A stretch of 64,000 nt of DNA from Propionivibrio limicola (GTDB taxonomy: Bacteria > Pseudomonadota > Gammaproteobacteria > Burkholderiales > Rhodocyclaceae), in assembly GCF_009469695.1 (NCBI RefSeq), contig NZ_SSSR01000016.1:1-64000 (forward strand), given 5' to 3'. Of the stretch, positions 32,769-42,166 are shown one piece after another (position 1 is the stretch's first letter; each line of letters starts with the position of its first letter). A program made the position numbers and the translations under genes. The notes under the pieces were generated by a model. The model was not told the origin of the DNA. It worked only from the letters and a program-made list of their open reading frames with translations, and searched no databases.

Positions 32769-33585
32769 CTACGCCCTCCCCCATTAATTCTTGCGCAAAA
32801 GGAAGCGCCGGATAATGAAAATGCACCGGCCCATCCGCTTCACCAAAGACGAATTGATGAACGAACGGATCGGCAGAGGCGCGTATTTCGTCCGGCGTCC
32901 CCTGGGCGACAATCTGGCCGTCCGAGACAAAATAAACATAATCGACAATCATCAGCGCTTCCTGCACATCATGCGTCACCAGCAGACTCGTGGCGCCGAG
33001 CGCATCATTCAGCTTGCGCACCAATTGCCCGATCACCCCCATCGAGATGGGGTCAAGACCGGCGAATGGTTCGTCGTACATGATGAGCATCGGATCAAGC
33101 GCAATCGCCCGCGCCAGCGCCACACGCCGCGCCATGCCGCCCGACAGTTCAGCCGGCATCAGATGGTGCGCCCCGCGCAAACCGACGGCATTGAGCTTCA
33201 TCATCACCAGATCGCGAATCAGCTCTTCCGGCAGGTCGGTGTGTTCGCGCATCAAATACGCCACATTGTCGAACACCGAGATATCGGTAAATAAAGCGCC
33301 AAACTGGAACAGCATCCCCATCCGGCGGCGCATGGCGTACAGCTCGGCATGACTCATATCCGGAACCGACTGGCCGTCGACAAGCAGCTCACCACTCGTC
33401 GGCTTGAGCTGCCCGCCAATCAGACGCAACAGCGTCGTCTTGCCGCACCCCGAGTTACCCATGATCGCCACCAGTTTGCCGCGCGGGATCTCCATGTTGA
33501 TTCCCTTGAGAATCGACCGCTCATCGTAAGCAAAACTGACATCGGTAATTTTGACCAAGCTATCGGCCGGCACGGCAATATCCAC
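32758..33585 (-). CDS. mlaF: ABC transporter ATPase MlaF
   Basis: MlaF (275 residues) powers the Mla phospholipid transporter. Visible motifs are Walker A GNSGCGKTTLLRLIGG, signature ELSGGMARRVALARAIAL, Walker B MIMYDEPFAGLDP and the switch region LLVTHDVQEAL. The C-terminal extension, where MlaB contacts occur, is present. The start is GTG at 33585. It is the first gene of the mlaFEDACB-yadGH-ibaG-murA run. Confidence 0.94.
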   Translation of the reverse strand: MDIAVPADSLVKITDVSFAYDERSILKGINMEIPRGKLVAIMGNSGCGKTTLLRLIGGQLKPTSGELLVDGQSVPDMSHAELYAMRRRMGMLFQFGALFTDISVFDNVAYLMREHTDLPEELIRDLVMMKLNAVGLRGAHHLMPAELSGGMARRVALARAIALDPMLIMYDEPFAGLDPISMGVIGQLVRKLNDALGATSLLVTHDVQEALMIVDYVYFVSDGQIVAQGTPDEIRASADPFVHQFVFGEADGPVHFHYPALPFAQELMGEGVGGR

Positions 33586-33606
33586 GAAGAAATAAAACGA
33601 CCGTTA

Positions 33607-33612
33607 ATTATA
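33607..33612 (-). promoter_or_regulatory. -10 box of the mla operon promoter
   Basis: A perfect TATAAT (minus strand) lies 21 nt upstream of the mlaF start codon. The best -35-like sequence, TTGCGA, is about 21 nt further up, too far for a standard promoter, so an activator may be involved. The intergenic region 33586-33709 is strikingly AT-rich relative to its surroundings and also serves the divergent pilus genes. Confidence 0.5.
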
Positions 33613-33709
33613 GCCAAATTCGCCATTTCTCGTTCGCAAAAAATAATTACAAAACAATATTTTTATGGAATACTTTACGGAAATTAACCGCAAAGCATAG
33701 CCATTTGGA

Positions 33710-35359
33710 ATGACAATCCCAAAAACCAAGACCCTCAGCCTCGCCCTGTGCCTGCTGCTTATTGCAGGCTGTGTGTCTTCGACGCTAAAGGGCGGGCCAT
33801 CCACAGGCCATTTGCGCGCAGAAAGCATTTCATCCGCCGTTCAGGCGCCACCTCCTCCTCAACAACAGAACATCCCCGCCCCCCGCCCGGAAACCACGGA
33901 AAAGCCCGAAACATACAGGGTCGTGGTGAACAACGTGAAAGTACACGACCTCCTTTTCGCGCTGGCTCGCGACGCCAAGGCGAACGTCGACATTCATCCC
34001 GGCATCAGTGGATACATCACGCTGAACGCAATTGACCAGACGCTACCGCAACTACTTGCCAGGATAGCCAAACAGGTCGATATGCGTTTCGAACTGGACG
34101 GCAAAAACATCGTCGTGATGCCGGACACCCCCTATCTCAAGCACTACCAGGTCGATTACGTGAATATGGCGCGCAATGTAACCGGCACCGTTTCCACCAA
34201 CACCCAGATATCGACGAGCGCACTGACACCTGGCAACGGCGCCACATCCCCCAATACGTCACGTATCCAGATCGAAAACTCATCGAAAAACCGTCTTTGG
34301 GAATCTCTGGAGGCCAACATCAAGGGGATTGTCCAAGAGACCGGTCGACAACCCACCGAACCGGAAACCTCCAAGACTTCCGCCGCAGTGATCGCCAACC
34401 CGGAGAGTGGCGTAATTTCCGTTCGCGCAAACTCGAAACAACACGAGAAGGTGCAGGAATTCGTCAACCGGGTGCTGAAGAATGCCCAACGGCAGGTGCT
34501 CATCGAAGCCACGGTCGTCGAAGTAACGCTCGCCGATGGTTACCAGCAAGGCATCGACTGGGAGCGCATCGGAGGAAGCTCTGAATTCAACCTCGCACGG
34601 CCGACCAGTTCAACCAATCTGACCAACACCGTCACGCCCTACATCATTTCCTATGCCAAGACGGGCTCGACCAACTTGGCCAGCACCATTGAACTACTGC
34701 GATCTTTCGGTGACATCCGTGTCCTCTCGAGCCCCAAGCTCTCGGTACTCAACAACCAGACGGCAACGCTGAAAGTAACCGAAGACTACGTCTATTTCAA
34801 CGTCAAGTCGGACACAACGACAACCGCAAATGTCGGCACCACCGTCGGCGTCACGACGACGCCGCAATCGGTATCGGTCGGCTTCTTCATGAGCATTACC
34901 GCCCAGATCAGTGACAACGACAACGTCACCCTCAACGTCCGCCCGTCGATATCGAGCATTGCCGAACTCAAAAAAGACCCCAACCCCATCATCCCCGCCA
35001 GCATTCCCAATTACATCCCGCAAATCCGCACACGAGAAATCGAATCGCTCATGCGCATCAACAGCGGCGACATTGCCGTGCTCGGAGGATTGATGGAAGA
35101 CCGTCAAGACAACAAGACCCACCGCATCCCGGTACTCGGTGACGTACCGGTCGTGGGGGAGCTTTTCAACACGCGGTCGAATTCGTCGTCAAAATCGGAA
35201 CTCGTCATCCTGCTGCGCCCGACGGTAATCAAGAATTCCTCAATCGGCGGCGACTACAGCCGCCTGCGGGAGTCGCTGCCGGACAAAGCATTCTTCAGCC
35301 CGGCCGGGGAGTTCAGACCGTTCACGCTCCCCGGTCAGGAAAGCGTGCCGCAATCATAA
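33710..35359 (+). CDS. mshL: MshL/PilQ-like secretin lipoprotein
   Basis: This 549-residue protein is an outer-membrane secretin of the MSHA/type II family. The signal peptide ends in the lipobox LLIAGC (Cys21), so it is self-anchored. A Pro-rich linker is followed by N-domains (about 70-270, STN-like LLFALARDAKANVDIHPGI) and the secretin core (about 290-540) containing VLSSPKLSVLNNQTATLKV and GDIAVLGGLMEDRQDNKTHRIPVLGDVPVVGELF. It opens the pilus operon; mshE begins 26 nt later. The ribosome site is weak. Confidence 0.88.
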   Translation: MTIPKTKTLSLALCLLLIAGCVSSTLKGGPSTGHLRAESISSAVQAPPPPQQQNIPAPRPETTEKPETYRVVVNNVKVHDLLFALARDAKANVDIHPGISGYITLNAIDQTLPQLLARIAKQVDMRFELDGKNIVVMPDTPYLKHYQVDYVNMARNVTGTVSTNTQISTSALTPGNGATSPNTSRIQIENSSKNRLWESLEANIKGIVQETGRQPTEPETSKTSAAVIANPESGVISVRANSKQHEKVQEFVNRVLKNAQRQVLIEATVVEVTLADGYQQGIDWERIGGSSEFNLARPTSSTNLTNTVTPYIISYAKTGSTNLASTIELLRSFGDIRVLSSPKLSVLNNQTATLKVTEDYVYFNVKSDTTTTANVGTTVGVTTTPQSVSVGFFMSITAQISDNDNVTLNVRPSISSIAELKKDPNPIIPASIPNYIPQIRTREIESLMRINSGDIAVLGGLMEDRQDNKTHRIPVLGDVPVVGELFNTRSNSSSKSELVILLRPTVIKNSSIGGDYSRLRESLPDKAFFSPAGEFRPFTLPGQESVPQS

Positions 35360-35385
35360 AGATTCCCTCACGATCTCCCGCAGCC

Positions 35386-37092
35386 ATGCAGACCGATGCT
35401 CACACCGCACAACCGAAACAACTTGGCCAGGTGCTGATTGCCAAAGGCATCCTGAGCGAAGACCAGTTACGCATCGCCTTGCTTGAGCATTCGAAAAGCG
35501 GTCTCCCCGTCGGAAAACTGCTGGTCGCACTCGGTTTCGTGACAGAGACCACCTTGCGTGACGCCCTCTCCGAAAGCCTCGGCAAACAAAGCATCGATCT
35601 GACCGCCGCCATCATCGACCCGGCCGCGCTGTCACTCGTTCCCCACGACCTGGCCAAACGCCATCGACTGCTTCCGCTCGATTACGACAGCGAACACAAG
35701 CGCCTGACACTGGCCGTCGCCGACATCAACGACATTGTCGCCATCGACAGGGTGCAAAGCCTGCTGCCGCCATTTACCGAAGTCGACACCATTCTCGCCG
35801 CCGAAACAGAGATCGACGGCGCCATCGACCACGCCTACGGCTACGAACTCTCAATCGATGGCATCCTGCACGAGATCGAAACCGGCGAAATCGACTTGCG
35901 CAGCCTCCAAATGGCGGCCAACGAATACAGCCAGCCGGTCGTCCGGCTGATCGACGCGCTCCTCACCGACGCCGTCAAGCGCGACGCCTCCGACATCCAT
36001 TTCGAGCCGGAAAACGGCTTTTTACGCATCCGCTACCGCATCGACGGCATGCTGCGCCAGGTACGTTCGCTCCATCAAACGTATTGGCCGGCGATGGCCG
36101 TGCGCATCAAAGTCATGTGCGGCATGGACATCGCCGAGATGCGCGCACCGCAGGACGGACGCATCTCGCTCAACATGCGTGGGCGGCCCATTGATTTTCG
36201 CGCCTCATCGCAGCCGACGATTCACGGCGAAAACATCGTCCTGCGCATCCTCGACCGTCAGAAAGGTCTGATGCCACTCGACAAACTCGGTCTCGCCGAA
36301 CAGCAACTCGACCTCCTCAAGCGGATGATTGCCCGGCCGGAGGGGATCATTCTCGTCACCGGACCGACCGGCAGCGGCAAGACGACCACGCTCTATTCGG
36401 TGCTCAACGACATCAACTCCGAGAGCATCAACATCATGACGCTTGAGGATCCGGTCGAATACCCGATGGCGCGGGTCCGGCAAACCTCGCTGGCCGAGGC
36501 CGTCAAGCTCGACTTCGCCAACGGCATCCGTTCGATGATGCGCCAGGATCCGGACGTCATCCTCGTCGGCGAGATCCGCGACCCGGAAACGGCAGAAATG
36601 GCATTGCGCGCCGCGATGACCGGACATCAGGTCTATGCGACGCTGCACACCAGCACGGCCATTGGCGCCATTCCGCGCCTGCTCGACATCGGCGTTCTGC
36701 CCGACATCATGGCCGGCAATATCATCGGCATCGTCGCCCAGCGACTCGTGCGCCGTCTTTGCCCGCACTGCAAGATCCCCGGCACAGCCGATCCACGCGA
36801 AGTTCGACTGCTTGGCGCCGGCACGCCGTCTCCAACGTTTTTCCGGGCGGGCGGCTGCACAAAATGTGATTTTCAAGGCTACCGCGGCCGGCTCGCGATC
36901 ATGGAAATCCTGCGCATAAATAGCGACATCGACGAGGTCATTGCCCGTCGCGGCTCCACCCGCGAAATTCGGGCGCTCGCCGAGCAGCAGGGGTTTGTTT
37001 CGCTGGCCGAGGACGGCATTCGACGCGTGCTCGACGGTTCGACCTCGCTCGAAGAACTCGTTCGCGTCGTTGACCTCACCGATCGCATGTAG
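35386..37092 (+). CDS. mshE: MshE/PilB-type assembly ATPase
   Basis: This 568-residue hexameric ATPase drives pilus or pseudopilus assembly. An N-terminal T2SSE_N domain (about 10-160; in MshE this region binds c-di-GMP) precedes the ATPase domain, with Walker A TGPTGSGKTTTLYSVL, an Asp box (EDPVEYP), Walker B DVILVGEIRDPETAE and a His box. A zinc tetracysteine loop is present (CPHCK and CTKCDFQGYRGR). No PilT-like retraction ATPase is next to it. A c-di-GMP link is inferred from family knowledge only. Confidence 0.92.
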   Translation: MQTDAHTAQPKQLGQVLIAKGILSEDQLRIALLEHSKSGLPVGKLLVALGFVTETTLRDALSESLGKQSIDLTAAIIDPAALSLVPHDLAKRHRLLPLDYDSEHKRLTLAVADINDIVAIDRVQSLLPPFTEVDTILAAETEIDGAIDHAYGYELSIDGILHEIETGEIDLRSLQMAANEYSQPVVRLIDALLTDAVKRDASDIHFEPENGFLRIRYRIDGMLRQVRSLHQTYWPAMAVRIKVMCGMDIAEMRAPQDGRISLNMRGRPIDFRASSQPTIHGENIVLRILDRQKGLMPLDKLGLAEQQLDLLKRMIARPEGIILVTGPTGSGKTTTLYSVLNDINSESINIMTLEDPVEYPMARVRQTSLAEAVKLDFANGIRSMMRQDPDVILVGEIRDPETAEMALRAAMTGHQVYATLHTSTAIGAIPRLLDIGVLPDIMAGNIIGIVAQRLVRRLCPHCKIPGTADPREVRLLGAGTPSPTFFRAGGCTKCDFQGYRGRLAIMEILRINSDIDEVIARRGSTREIRALAEQQGFVSLAEDGIRRVLDGSTSLEELVRVVDLTDRM

Positions 37093-37097
37093 CCGCC

Positions 37098-38300
37098 ATG
37101 ACGCTCTTCAACTACAAGGCCGTCGATCCGGACGGAAGCACGGTACGGGGCAGTATCGACGCCCTCAACCTGGTCGATCTCGAACGTCGCCTGGAGAAAA
37201 TGGGGCTCGACCTCGTCACCGCCTCGGCAACACGCCTCGGCCTGTTGCCCATGGGCCGAAGCGTGCCGCGCCGGGAACTCATCCACTTCTGTTTTCACCT
37301 CGAGAAACTGCTCCGCGCCGGCGTACCCATTCTCGAAGGGCTGTCCGACCTGCGCGACAGCCTGGAACACCGCCGCTTTCGCGCCATCATCGCCAGCCTG
37401 ACCGAAGCCATCGAGGGAGGCCAGACGCTGTCGCAGGCCATGAACGGGCAGCCCCGCGCCTTCGACGGCGTGTTCGTCAGCCTGATCCACGCCGGAGAGA
37501 CCAGCGGCCGCCTGCCCGAAGTACTGGGCCACCTGACCGAATCGCTCAAATGGCGTGACGAACTGGCCTCGCAAACGAAAAAACTGGCGATGTATCCGGC
37601 CTTCGTTGGCAGCCTCGTGATCGCGGCGACGTTCACGCTGATGCTCTACATGGTTCCGCAGCTGAAGCTGTTCGTCAAAAACATGGGGCATGCGCTGCCA
37701 TGGCAGACCCGCGCCCTGTTCATGGTGTCCGACCTGCTCGTCGCCTACTGGCACATCGCCCTGCTGTTGCCGCTCCTGCTCGCCGCAGCGGCACGCGTTC
37801 TGCTGCACGCCACGCCGCACCTGCGGCCGCACGTGGACGAACTCAAACTCCGTCTGCCGTTCATCGGCATCCTGCTGCGCAAGATCATCATCGCCCGCTT
37901 CGCCAACACCTTTGCCATGCTGTACTCGTCCGGCGTGCCGATACTGCAGGCCATCCGCACCACGCAGGACGGCGCCGGCAATCTCGAAATAAGACGTGGC
38001 CTCGAGCGCGTCGAACAACTGGTCATGGAAGGCCAGAACATCACGACGGCGTTCCACCACACCCGCCTTTTCCCGCCCCTCGTCATCCGCATGCTGCGCG
38101 TCGGCGAGAACACCGGCACGCTCGACGAAGCACTGGCCAACGTCAGTTACTTCTACAACCGCGACATCAAAGAATCGGTAGAGAAGGCACAGCAACTGAT
38201 TGAACCGGTCCTGACCCTGCTGCTCGGCTGTCTGCTCGGCTGGATCATGCTCGCCGTGCTGGGACCGGTCTACGACATCATCAGCGCCATCCGGACCTGA
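37098..38300 (+). CDS. mshG: MshG/PilC/GspF-type inner-membrane platform protein
   Basis: This 400-residue protein has the two T2SSF repeats (about 65-190 and 270-390) with three transmembrane helices. The segments LLRAGVPILEGLSDLRDSL, SLIHAGETSGRLPEVLGHL and MLRVGENTGTLDEALANVSYFY are typical. It recruits the assembly ATPase and the alignment complex. It is 5 nt downstream of mshE, and the next gene begins 5 nt after its stop. Confidence 0.92.
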   Translation: MTLFNYKAVDPDGSTVRGSIDALNLVDLERRLEKMGLDLVTASATRLGLLPMGRSVPRRELIHFCFHLEKLLRAGVPILEGLSDLRDSLEHRRFRAIIASLTEAIEGGQTLSQAMNGQPRAFDGVFVSLIHAGETSGRLPEVLGHLTESLKWRDELASQTKKLAMYPAFVGSLVIAATFTLMLYMVPQLKLFVKNMGHALPWQTRALFMVSDLLVAYWHIALLLPLLLAAAARVLLHATPHLRPHVDELKLRLPFIGILLRKIIIARFANTFAMLYSSGVPILQAIRTTQDGAGNLEIRRGLERVEQLVMEGQNITTAFHHTRLFPPLVIRMLRVGENTGTLDEALANVSYFYNRDIKESVEKAQQLIEPVLTLLLGCLLGWIMLAVLGPVYDIISAIRT

Positions 38301-38305
38301 GCGCC

Positions 38306-39823
38306 ATGAAAAGCCCTCGCCTGCTTTATCTGACGGCCCACGGTATGCGCGCCTATCGCAGACAAGCCGGGCAGCTGACCCTTGAGGAAGAATTCCCGCC
38401 CGAAGTATCCGGTCACCGGCAATTTGGCACCTACCTTGCCCGCCATCCGGACAGCCCCTTCATGCTGCTCGCCAATCTGGCCGAAGAAAGCTTCCTTGAG
38501 GAGACCATCCCGCTCCTGCGGAGCCGCGAGCGGCAAGCGGTCATTCAGCGCAGGAGCCGCCAGCATTTCCACCACGCCCGACTGACCGCCTCGCTCTCGC
38601 TGGGCATCGAAAAAAGCCGACGCCACGACGAGCGCATCCTGCTCGCCGCACTCACCGGGAAAGAATCGCTGCTCCCCTGGCTCGACGTCATCGGGCACGC
38701 CAACACGTTATTGCAGGGCATCCATTCGCTGCCGCTGGCCTCGGCCGTGCTGCTCGACAAACTCCGGCTCCCGGACAAAAATCTTCTGCTGGTGACAATT
38801 CAGGACCAGAGCCTGCGCCAAAGCCATTTCGTCCGCGGCGCACTCCGTTTCAGCCGCCTGACCCCGCTGCCGGACGGCAGCGCCGCCGGTATCGCGCAAG
38901 CACTGTCCATCGAAACGCAAAAGCTCCAGCGATACCTCGTCAGTCACCACCAGGCGGAAAACAACGAGCCGCTCAACGCTTACCTGCCGGCCCATCAGGA
39001 CGTCGCCAGGCAGATTCGGGAAAACAGCCCCGATTCGCCGGGCGTCCGCTACCACATCCTCGACATCGGGACATGCGCCCGCAAAGCCGGACTCAAAACC
39101 CGTCTGCCCGACAGCGACAGCGAACAACTCCTCCTCGAGCTGCTGGCCAGAAAGCCGCCTCCGGTCCAGTTTGCCGATGACGACTTGCGTCGCCCCTACC
39201 GTATCCGACAAGTACGCCGGCAACTGCTCGGCATCGGGGCCAGCGTGCTGCTGCTCTCCCTGATCTACGCCGGCTTTCGCTTCCACGAGACCTACGTCAT
39301 CAACAAAAACACCGAGCTATTGCGCAGCGAAACGCGGCAGTTCGGGCAGCGCCACGACGAAATCGCAAAAACACTGCCAGCGCTCCCGGTGGATTACGAA
39401 ACGCTGAGCAACAGCATTGCCAGCTACCAAGCCGTGGCCAGCGACAACGCAACGCCGGACCACTTCTACCGGCAACTGTCTCACGCATTGCAAAGGATTC
39501 CAGCGATCGAACTTGACGCCATCGACTGGCAACGCGCCCCAGACAGGATGGCGCCTCCCGGAAAAACCGGAATCCACGCGGCGGAAAGCGCCGTCATCCG
39601 GGGCAAGCTCAAAACCGATCCGCAAACGACACCCGACGAGATGCAAAGCGAATTTCACCGCTTGACTGAAGCGCTCGCCGCGCAACCCGGCCTGCACGTT
39701 GCGGTCGAGCAGAGCCCCACCATCGTCGAAGCGCCCCAGTCGCACCAAAGCATTGACGAGGCAAACGGCAAGCCCGCGGCCGGAACATTCGTACTGAAGA
39801 TCACGCGGAGCCCGGGACCATGA
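38306..39823 (+). CDS. PilM/PilN-like alignment-complex protein, apparently fused
   Basis: This 505-residue protein has a cytoplasmic N-terminal part (1-295), then one transmembrane helix (about 306-324) and a periplasmic coiled-coil-like domain (about 330-505). This resembles GspL, or PilM joined to PilN. No strong actin-like motif is visible in the N-terminal half, so the PilM part is inferred from position and size. The MSHA counterpart is MshI. A 4-nt overlap with the next gene (PilO-like) supports operon structure. Confidence 0.65.
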   Translation: MKSPRLLYLTAHGMRAYRRQAGQLTLEEEFPPEVSGHRQFGTYLARHPDSPFMLLANLAEESFLEETIPLLRSRERQAVIQRRSRQHFHHARLTASLSLGIEKSRRHDERILLAALTGKESLLPWLDVIGHANTLLQGIHSLPLASAVLLDKLRLPDKNLLLVTIQDQSLRQSHFVRGALRFSRLTPLPDGSAAGIAQALSIETQKLQRYLVSHHQAENNEPLNAYLPAHQDVARQIRENSPDSPGVRYHILDIGTCARKAGLKTRLPDSDSEQLLLELLARKPPPVQFADDDLRRPYRIRQVRRQLLGIGASVLLLSLIYAGFRFHETYVINKNTELLRSETRQFGQRHDEIAKTLPALPVDYETLSNSIASYQAVASDNATPDHFYRQLSHALQRIPAIELDAIDWQRAPDRMAPPGKTGIHAAESAVIRGKLKTDPQTTPDEMQSEFHRLTEALAAQPGLHVAVEQSPTIVEAPQSHQSIDEANGKPAAGTFVLKITRSPGP

Positions 39824-40452
39824 CACTCTCCGCCAAAGACTTCCAGGCGCTTCGTCCGTACATTGCCGCCGCGCTCGTGATGATCGTTGCGGGCGCGAGC
39901 CTGACCCTGCTGGCCAGCCGTGCGATCGCACGTGCCAGCCACGAGGAAAACGAAGCACGAGCCGCCCGCCACGCGGCCTACGCAAGGCTTCAACGCCTGG
40001 ACAGCGCAGAAAGCCGAATCCGCGAGGATGCCTCCATGTTCGCCACGCTGAGCGCGCGCGGCATCATCGGGGAAGAAAAGCGCCCCGAATGGATCGAACT
40101 GCTCAAAGCACTTCGCGACCGCCATCACCTTCCGGGTCTGCACTATGAGCTTGGGCCGCAACGGCAGCTCAACGCTGGAGCGACAGGCACCTCTTTCCTT
40201 GTCGCCAGCGCCATGACGCTGCAAATCGATCTACTGCACGAAGAAGACCTGACGCGATTCTTCACCGATCTGCGGCAGCAGGCCAGCGCCGTCCCGCACA
40301 TCCAGAACTGCCGCCTGAGCCGCCTGCCGCGTGGCGATGGAGAACTCTCTTCCCAGCCAACAGCCGGCCGTCGCGCCAACCTGCAGGCGACTTGCCGGGT
40401 GGACTGGATTACGGTCGACATCGCGTCCGCGGACAAGGAGGAAGCGCGATGA
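39820..40452 (+). CDS. PilO/MshJ-like inner-membrane alignment protein
   Basis: This 210-residue bitopic membrane protein has one helix (about 12-36), a short coiled coil (37-70) and a periplasmic domain. These features fit PilO or GspM. Sequence identity to any one family is not obvious by eye, and the call rests on topology and its place between the PilMN-like and PilP-like genes. Overlaps of 4 nt link it to both. Confidence 0.6.
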   Translation: MTLSAKDFQALRPYIAAALVMIVAGASLTLLASRAIARASHEENEARAARHAAYARLQRLDSAESRIREDASMFATLSARGIIGEEKRPEWIELLKALRDRHHLPGLHYELGPQRQLNAGATGTSFLVASAMTLQIDLLHEEDLTRFFTDLRQQASAVPHIQNCRLSRLPRGDGELSSQPTAGRRANLQATCRVDWITVDIASADKEEAR

Positions 40453-40910
40453 GCCCGTCGCCTCACCGCTGGTCCCGCCCGCTACGAACAGCCATGCTTG
40501 TCGCCGCCGTTTCCCAGCCCTTCCTCCCGACATCCTTCGCGAGAGCGGCCGAGCAACTCGAACGCCTGTTCTTCACACCGGAAGAACGCCAGCAACTGGA
40601 TCGCCAACGCGAAATGGAGCTTCGGAACAGGAGCGGCGACGAAAAGGACACCGCCCTCACCGTCAACGGCGTCGTCATGCGCAGCAGCGGCAAACGGACG
40701 GTCTGGGTCAATGGTGCTCCATCAAGCGAGGCATCCTCCGACACCGTCTCCCTCACCCCGAACCTCCAGCGCCCGGGCGAATTTTTCGTACGGCGGCCAG
40801 GCCACTCGTCTGCCCGAGTCAAAGTCGGCGACACGATAGACCGCCACAGCGGCGAAACGACACTTCTGCTCGGGGAAGGCCATCTTGCGACTCGCAAGGC
40901 GGTTCGATGA
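40449..40910 (+). CDS. PilP/MshK-like periplasmic protein
   Basis: This 153-residue protein carries a signal peptide (about 1-33, ending SFARAAEQ), an FFTPEERQQLDRQR helix and a small beta-rich domain (about 60-150; TVNGVVMRSSGKRTVWVNG). That domain resembles the GspC/PilP homology region that meets secretin N-domains. It would link the inner-membrane complex to the secretin. The frame extends upstream, but ATG 40449 overlaps the previous stop, as at other junctions here. Confidence 0.6.
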   Translation: MSPSPHRWSRPLRTAMLVAAVSQPFLPTSFARAAEQLERLFFTPEERQQLDRQREMELRNRSGDEKDTALTVNGVVMRSSGKRTVWVNGAPSSEASSDTVSLTPNLQRPGEFFVRRPGHSSARVKVGDTIDRHSGETTLLLGEGHLATRKAVR

Positions 40911-42166
40911 TCGCCCGCTCCGCCGCAATCGCCAAACGCCGGCCATTGCCTCCGACCGGGCGACACGGCGAGTGCGGCGCGGCATTGCTGATCATGCTGC
41001 TTGGCGTCGTGCTGGCGTTTACCTCCCTGATTGCATCTCCACTCTCCAAGGCCGCCATCGACGCGCAAAGACAACGCAAGACACTCGCCGCACTCGCCCA
41101 GGCCAAACAGGCGCTGATCGCCTGGTCGGTCATGCAGGGCGACATCGGCACCGACAGCAATCACCGGCCGGGCACGCTGCCCTGCCCCGACTCGAACTAC
41201 TTCGGCAGCGCCAATTCGGGAAACGCCTCGGGAAGCTGCTCTTCCGGCGGCGCGACCGCCATCGGGCGACTTCCCTGGAAAACCCTCGCCACCGGACCGC
41301 TACGCGACGCCGACGGCGAACTGCTGTGGTACGTGGTCAGCGACAACTTTCGCCGCCCCGGCCTCAACAATGCGGCCATCAACAGCGACACGCCCGGGAC
41401 ACTCCTCCTTTACGCGGGCGAGGGAGGCACGCGTCTCTCCCCCGCCGGCGACGAACTGGCCGCTCTCATCTTCGCCCCCGGTCCGCCCTTGAACGGCCAG
41501 AACCGGCTGACCTTTCCGAACGAGGTTGGCAGTTATCTCGACCGTCATGGCAATTGGAACAACACCTCGACTGTCGGACCTTTCATCGCCGGCCCCTGGC
41601 GAGACGCACAAGGCAATGCCGTCATCAACGACCTGATCATCGGAATCAGCGCCCGGGAATTGATCGCGGCCATCGAAAAGCGCGTGTTGGCCGAAGCATC
41701 CCAGGCGCAAGAGCGTCACGCGCTCGCCAATGGAGGAAAATATCCCAACCCCGCGGCCGCGAACGGCCTGGGCTGCACGGCCCCGATCGCGAACATCAAC
41801 GCTGCCGGCACTTGCGCCAGCGACGCCACGACGTGCTTCGGCCGCCTGCCCGAGGACTCGCTGGCCCCGTACGTCGCGCCGTGGTTCCTGAAAAACGGCT
41901 GGGGGCGAACAATCGCCTATGCGGTCAACAAGAACGACGCACGGCAAGCGGACGGCAGCAACTGCACCTCGTCATTAAACGTCGATGGCGCGCTGAAACG
42001 CTTCGTCCTCATTGCCCCCGGCACTACCCGCCACGGCCGCCCTCGCCCATCCCTGATGCTCTCCGACTATGTCGACGATCCGGCCAACAGCGATGCCTGG
42101 TCGGGGAACCCGGACTTTTCCGCCCCCACCCAGAACAGCAACGACCAGATGCGGAGCCGACCGTGA
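40907..42166 (+). CDS. GspK/PilX-like minor pilin with duplicated LPCP/LPW domain
   Basis: This 419-residue protein has a pilin-like N-terminus: a basic leader, then GAALLIMLLGVVLAFTSLI (24-42). No glutamate stands at position 5, a feature of GspK/PilX tip pilins. The C-terminal part holds two versions of one domain. Copy 1 has LPCPD (91-95), GRLPWKTL (120-127) and a WYVV strand (141-144). Copy 2 has KYPNP (278-282), FGRLPEDSL (311-319) and WGRTIAYAV (332-340). Cysteines occur in both. It overlaps both neighbours by 4 nt. The frame is open further upstream but starts at ATG 40907. Confidence 0.65.
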   Translation: MIARSAAIAKRRPLPPTGRHGECGAALLIMLLGVVLAFTSLIASPLSKAAIDAQRQRKTLAALAQAKQALIAWSVMQGDIGTDSNHRPGTLPCPDSNYFGSANSGNASGSCSSGGATAIGRLPWKTLATGPLRDADGELLWYVVSDNFRRPGLNNAAINSDTPGTLLLYAGEGGTRLSPAGDELAALIFAPGPPLNGQNRLTFPNEVGSYLDRHGNWNNTSTVGPFIAGPWRDAQGNAVINDLIIGISARELIAAIEKRVLAEASQAQERHALANGGKYPNPAAANGLGCTAPIANINAAGTCASDATTCFGRLPEDSLAPYVAPWFLKNGWGRTIAYAVNKNDARQADGSNCTSSLNVDGALKRFVLIAPGTTRHGRPRPSLMLSDYVDDPANSDAWSGNPDFSAPTQNSNDQMRSRP

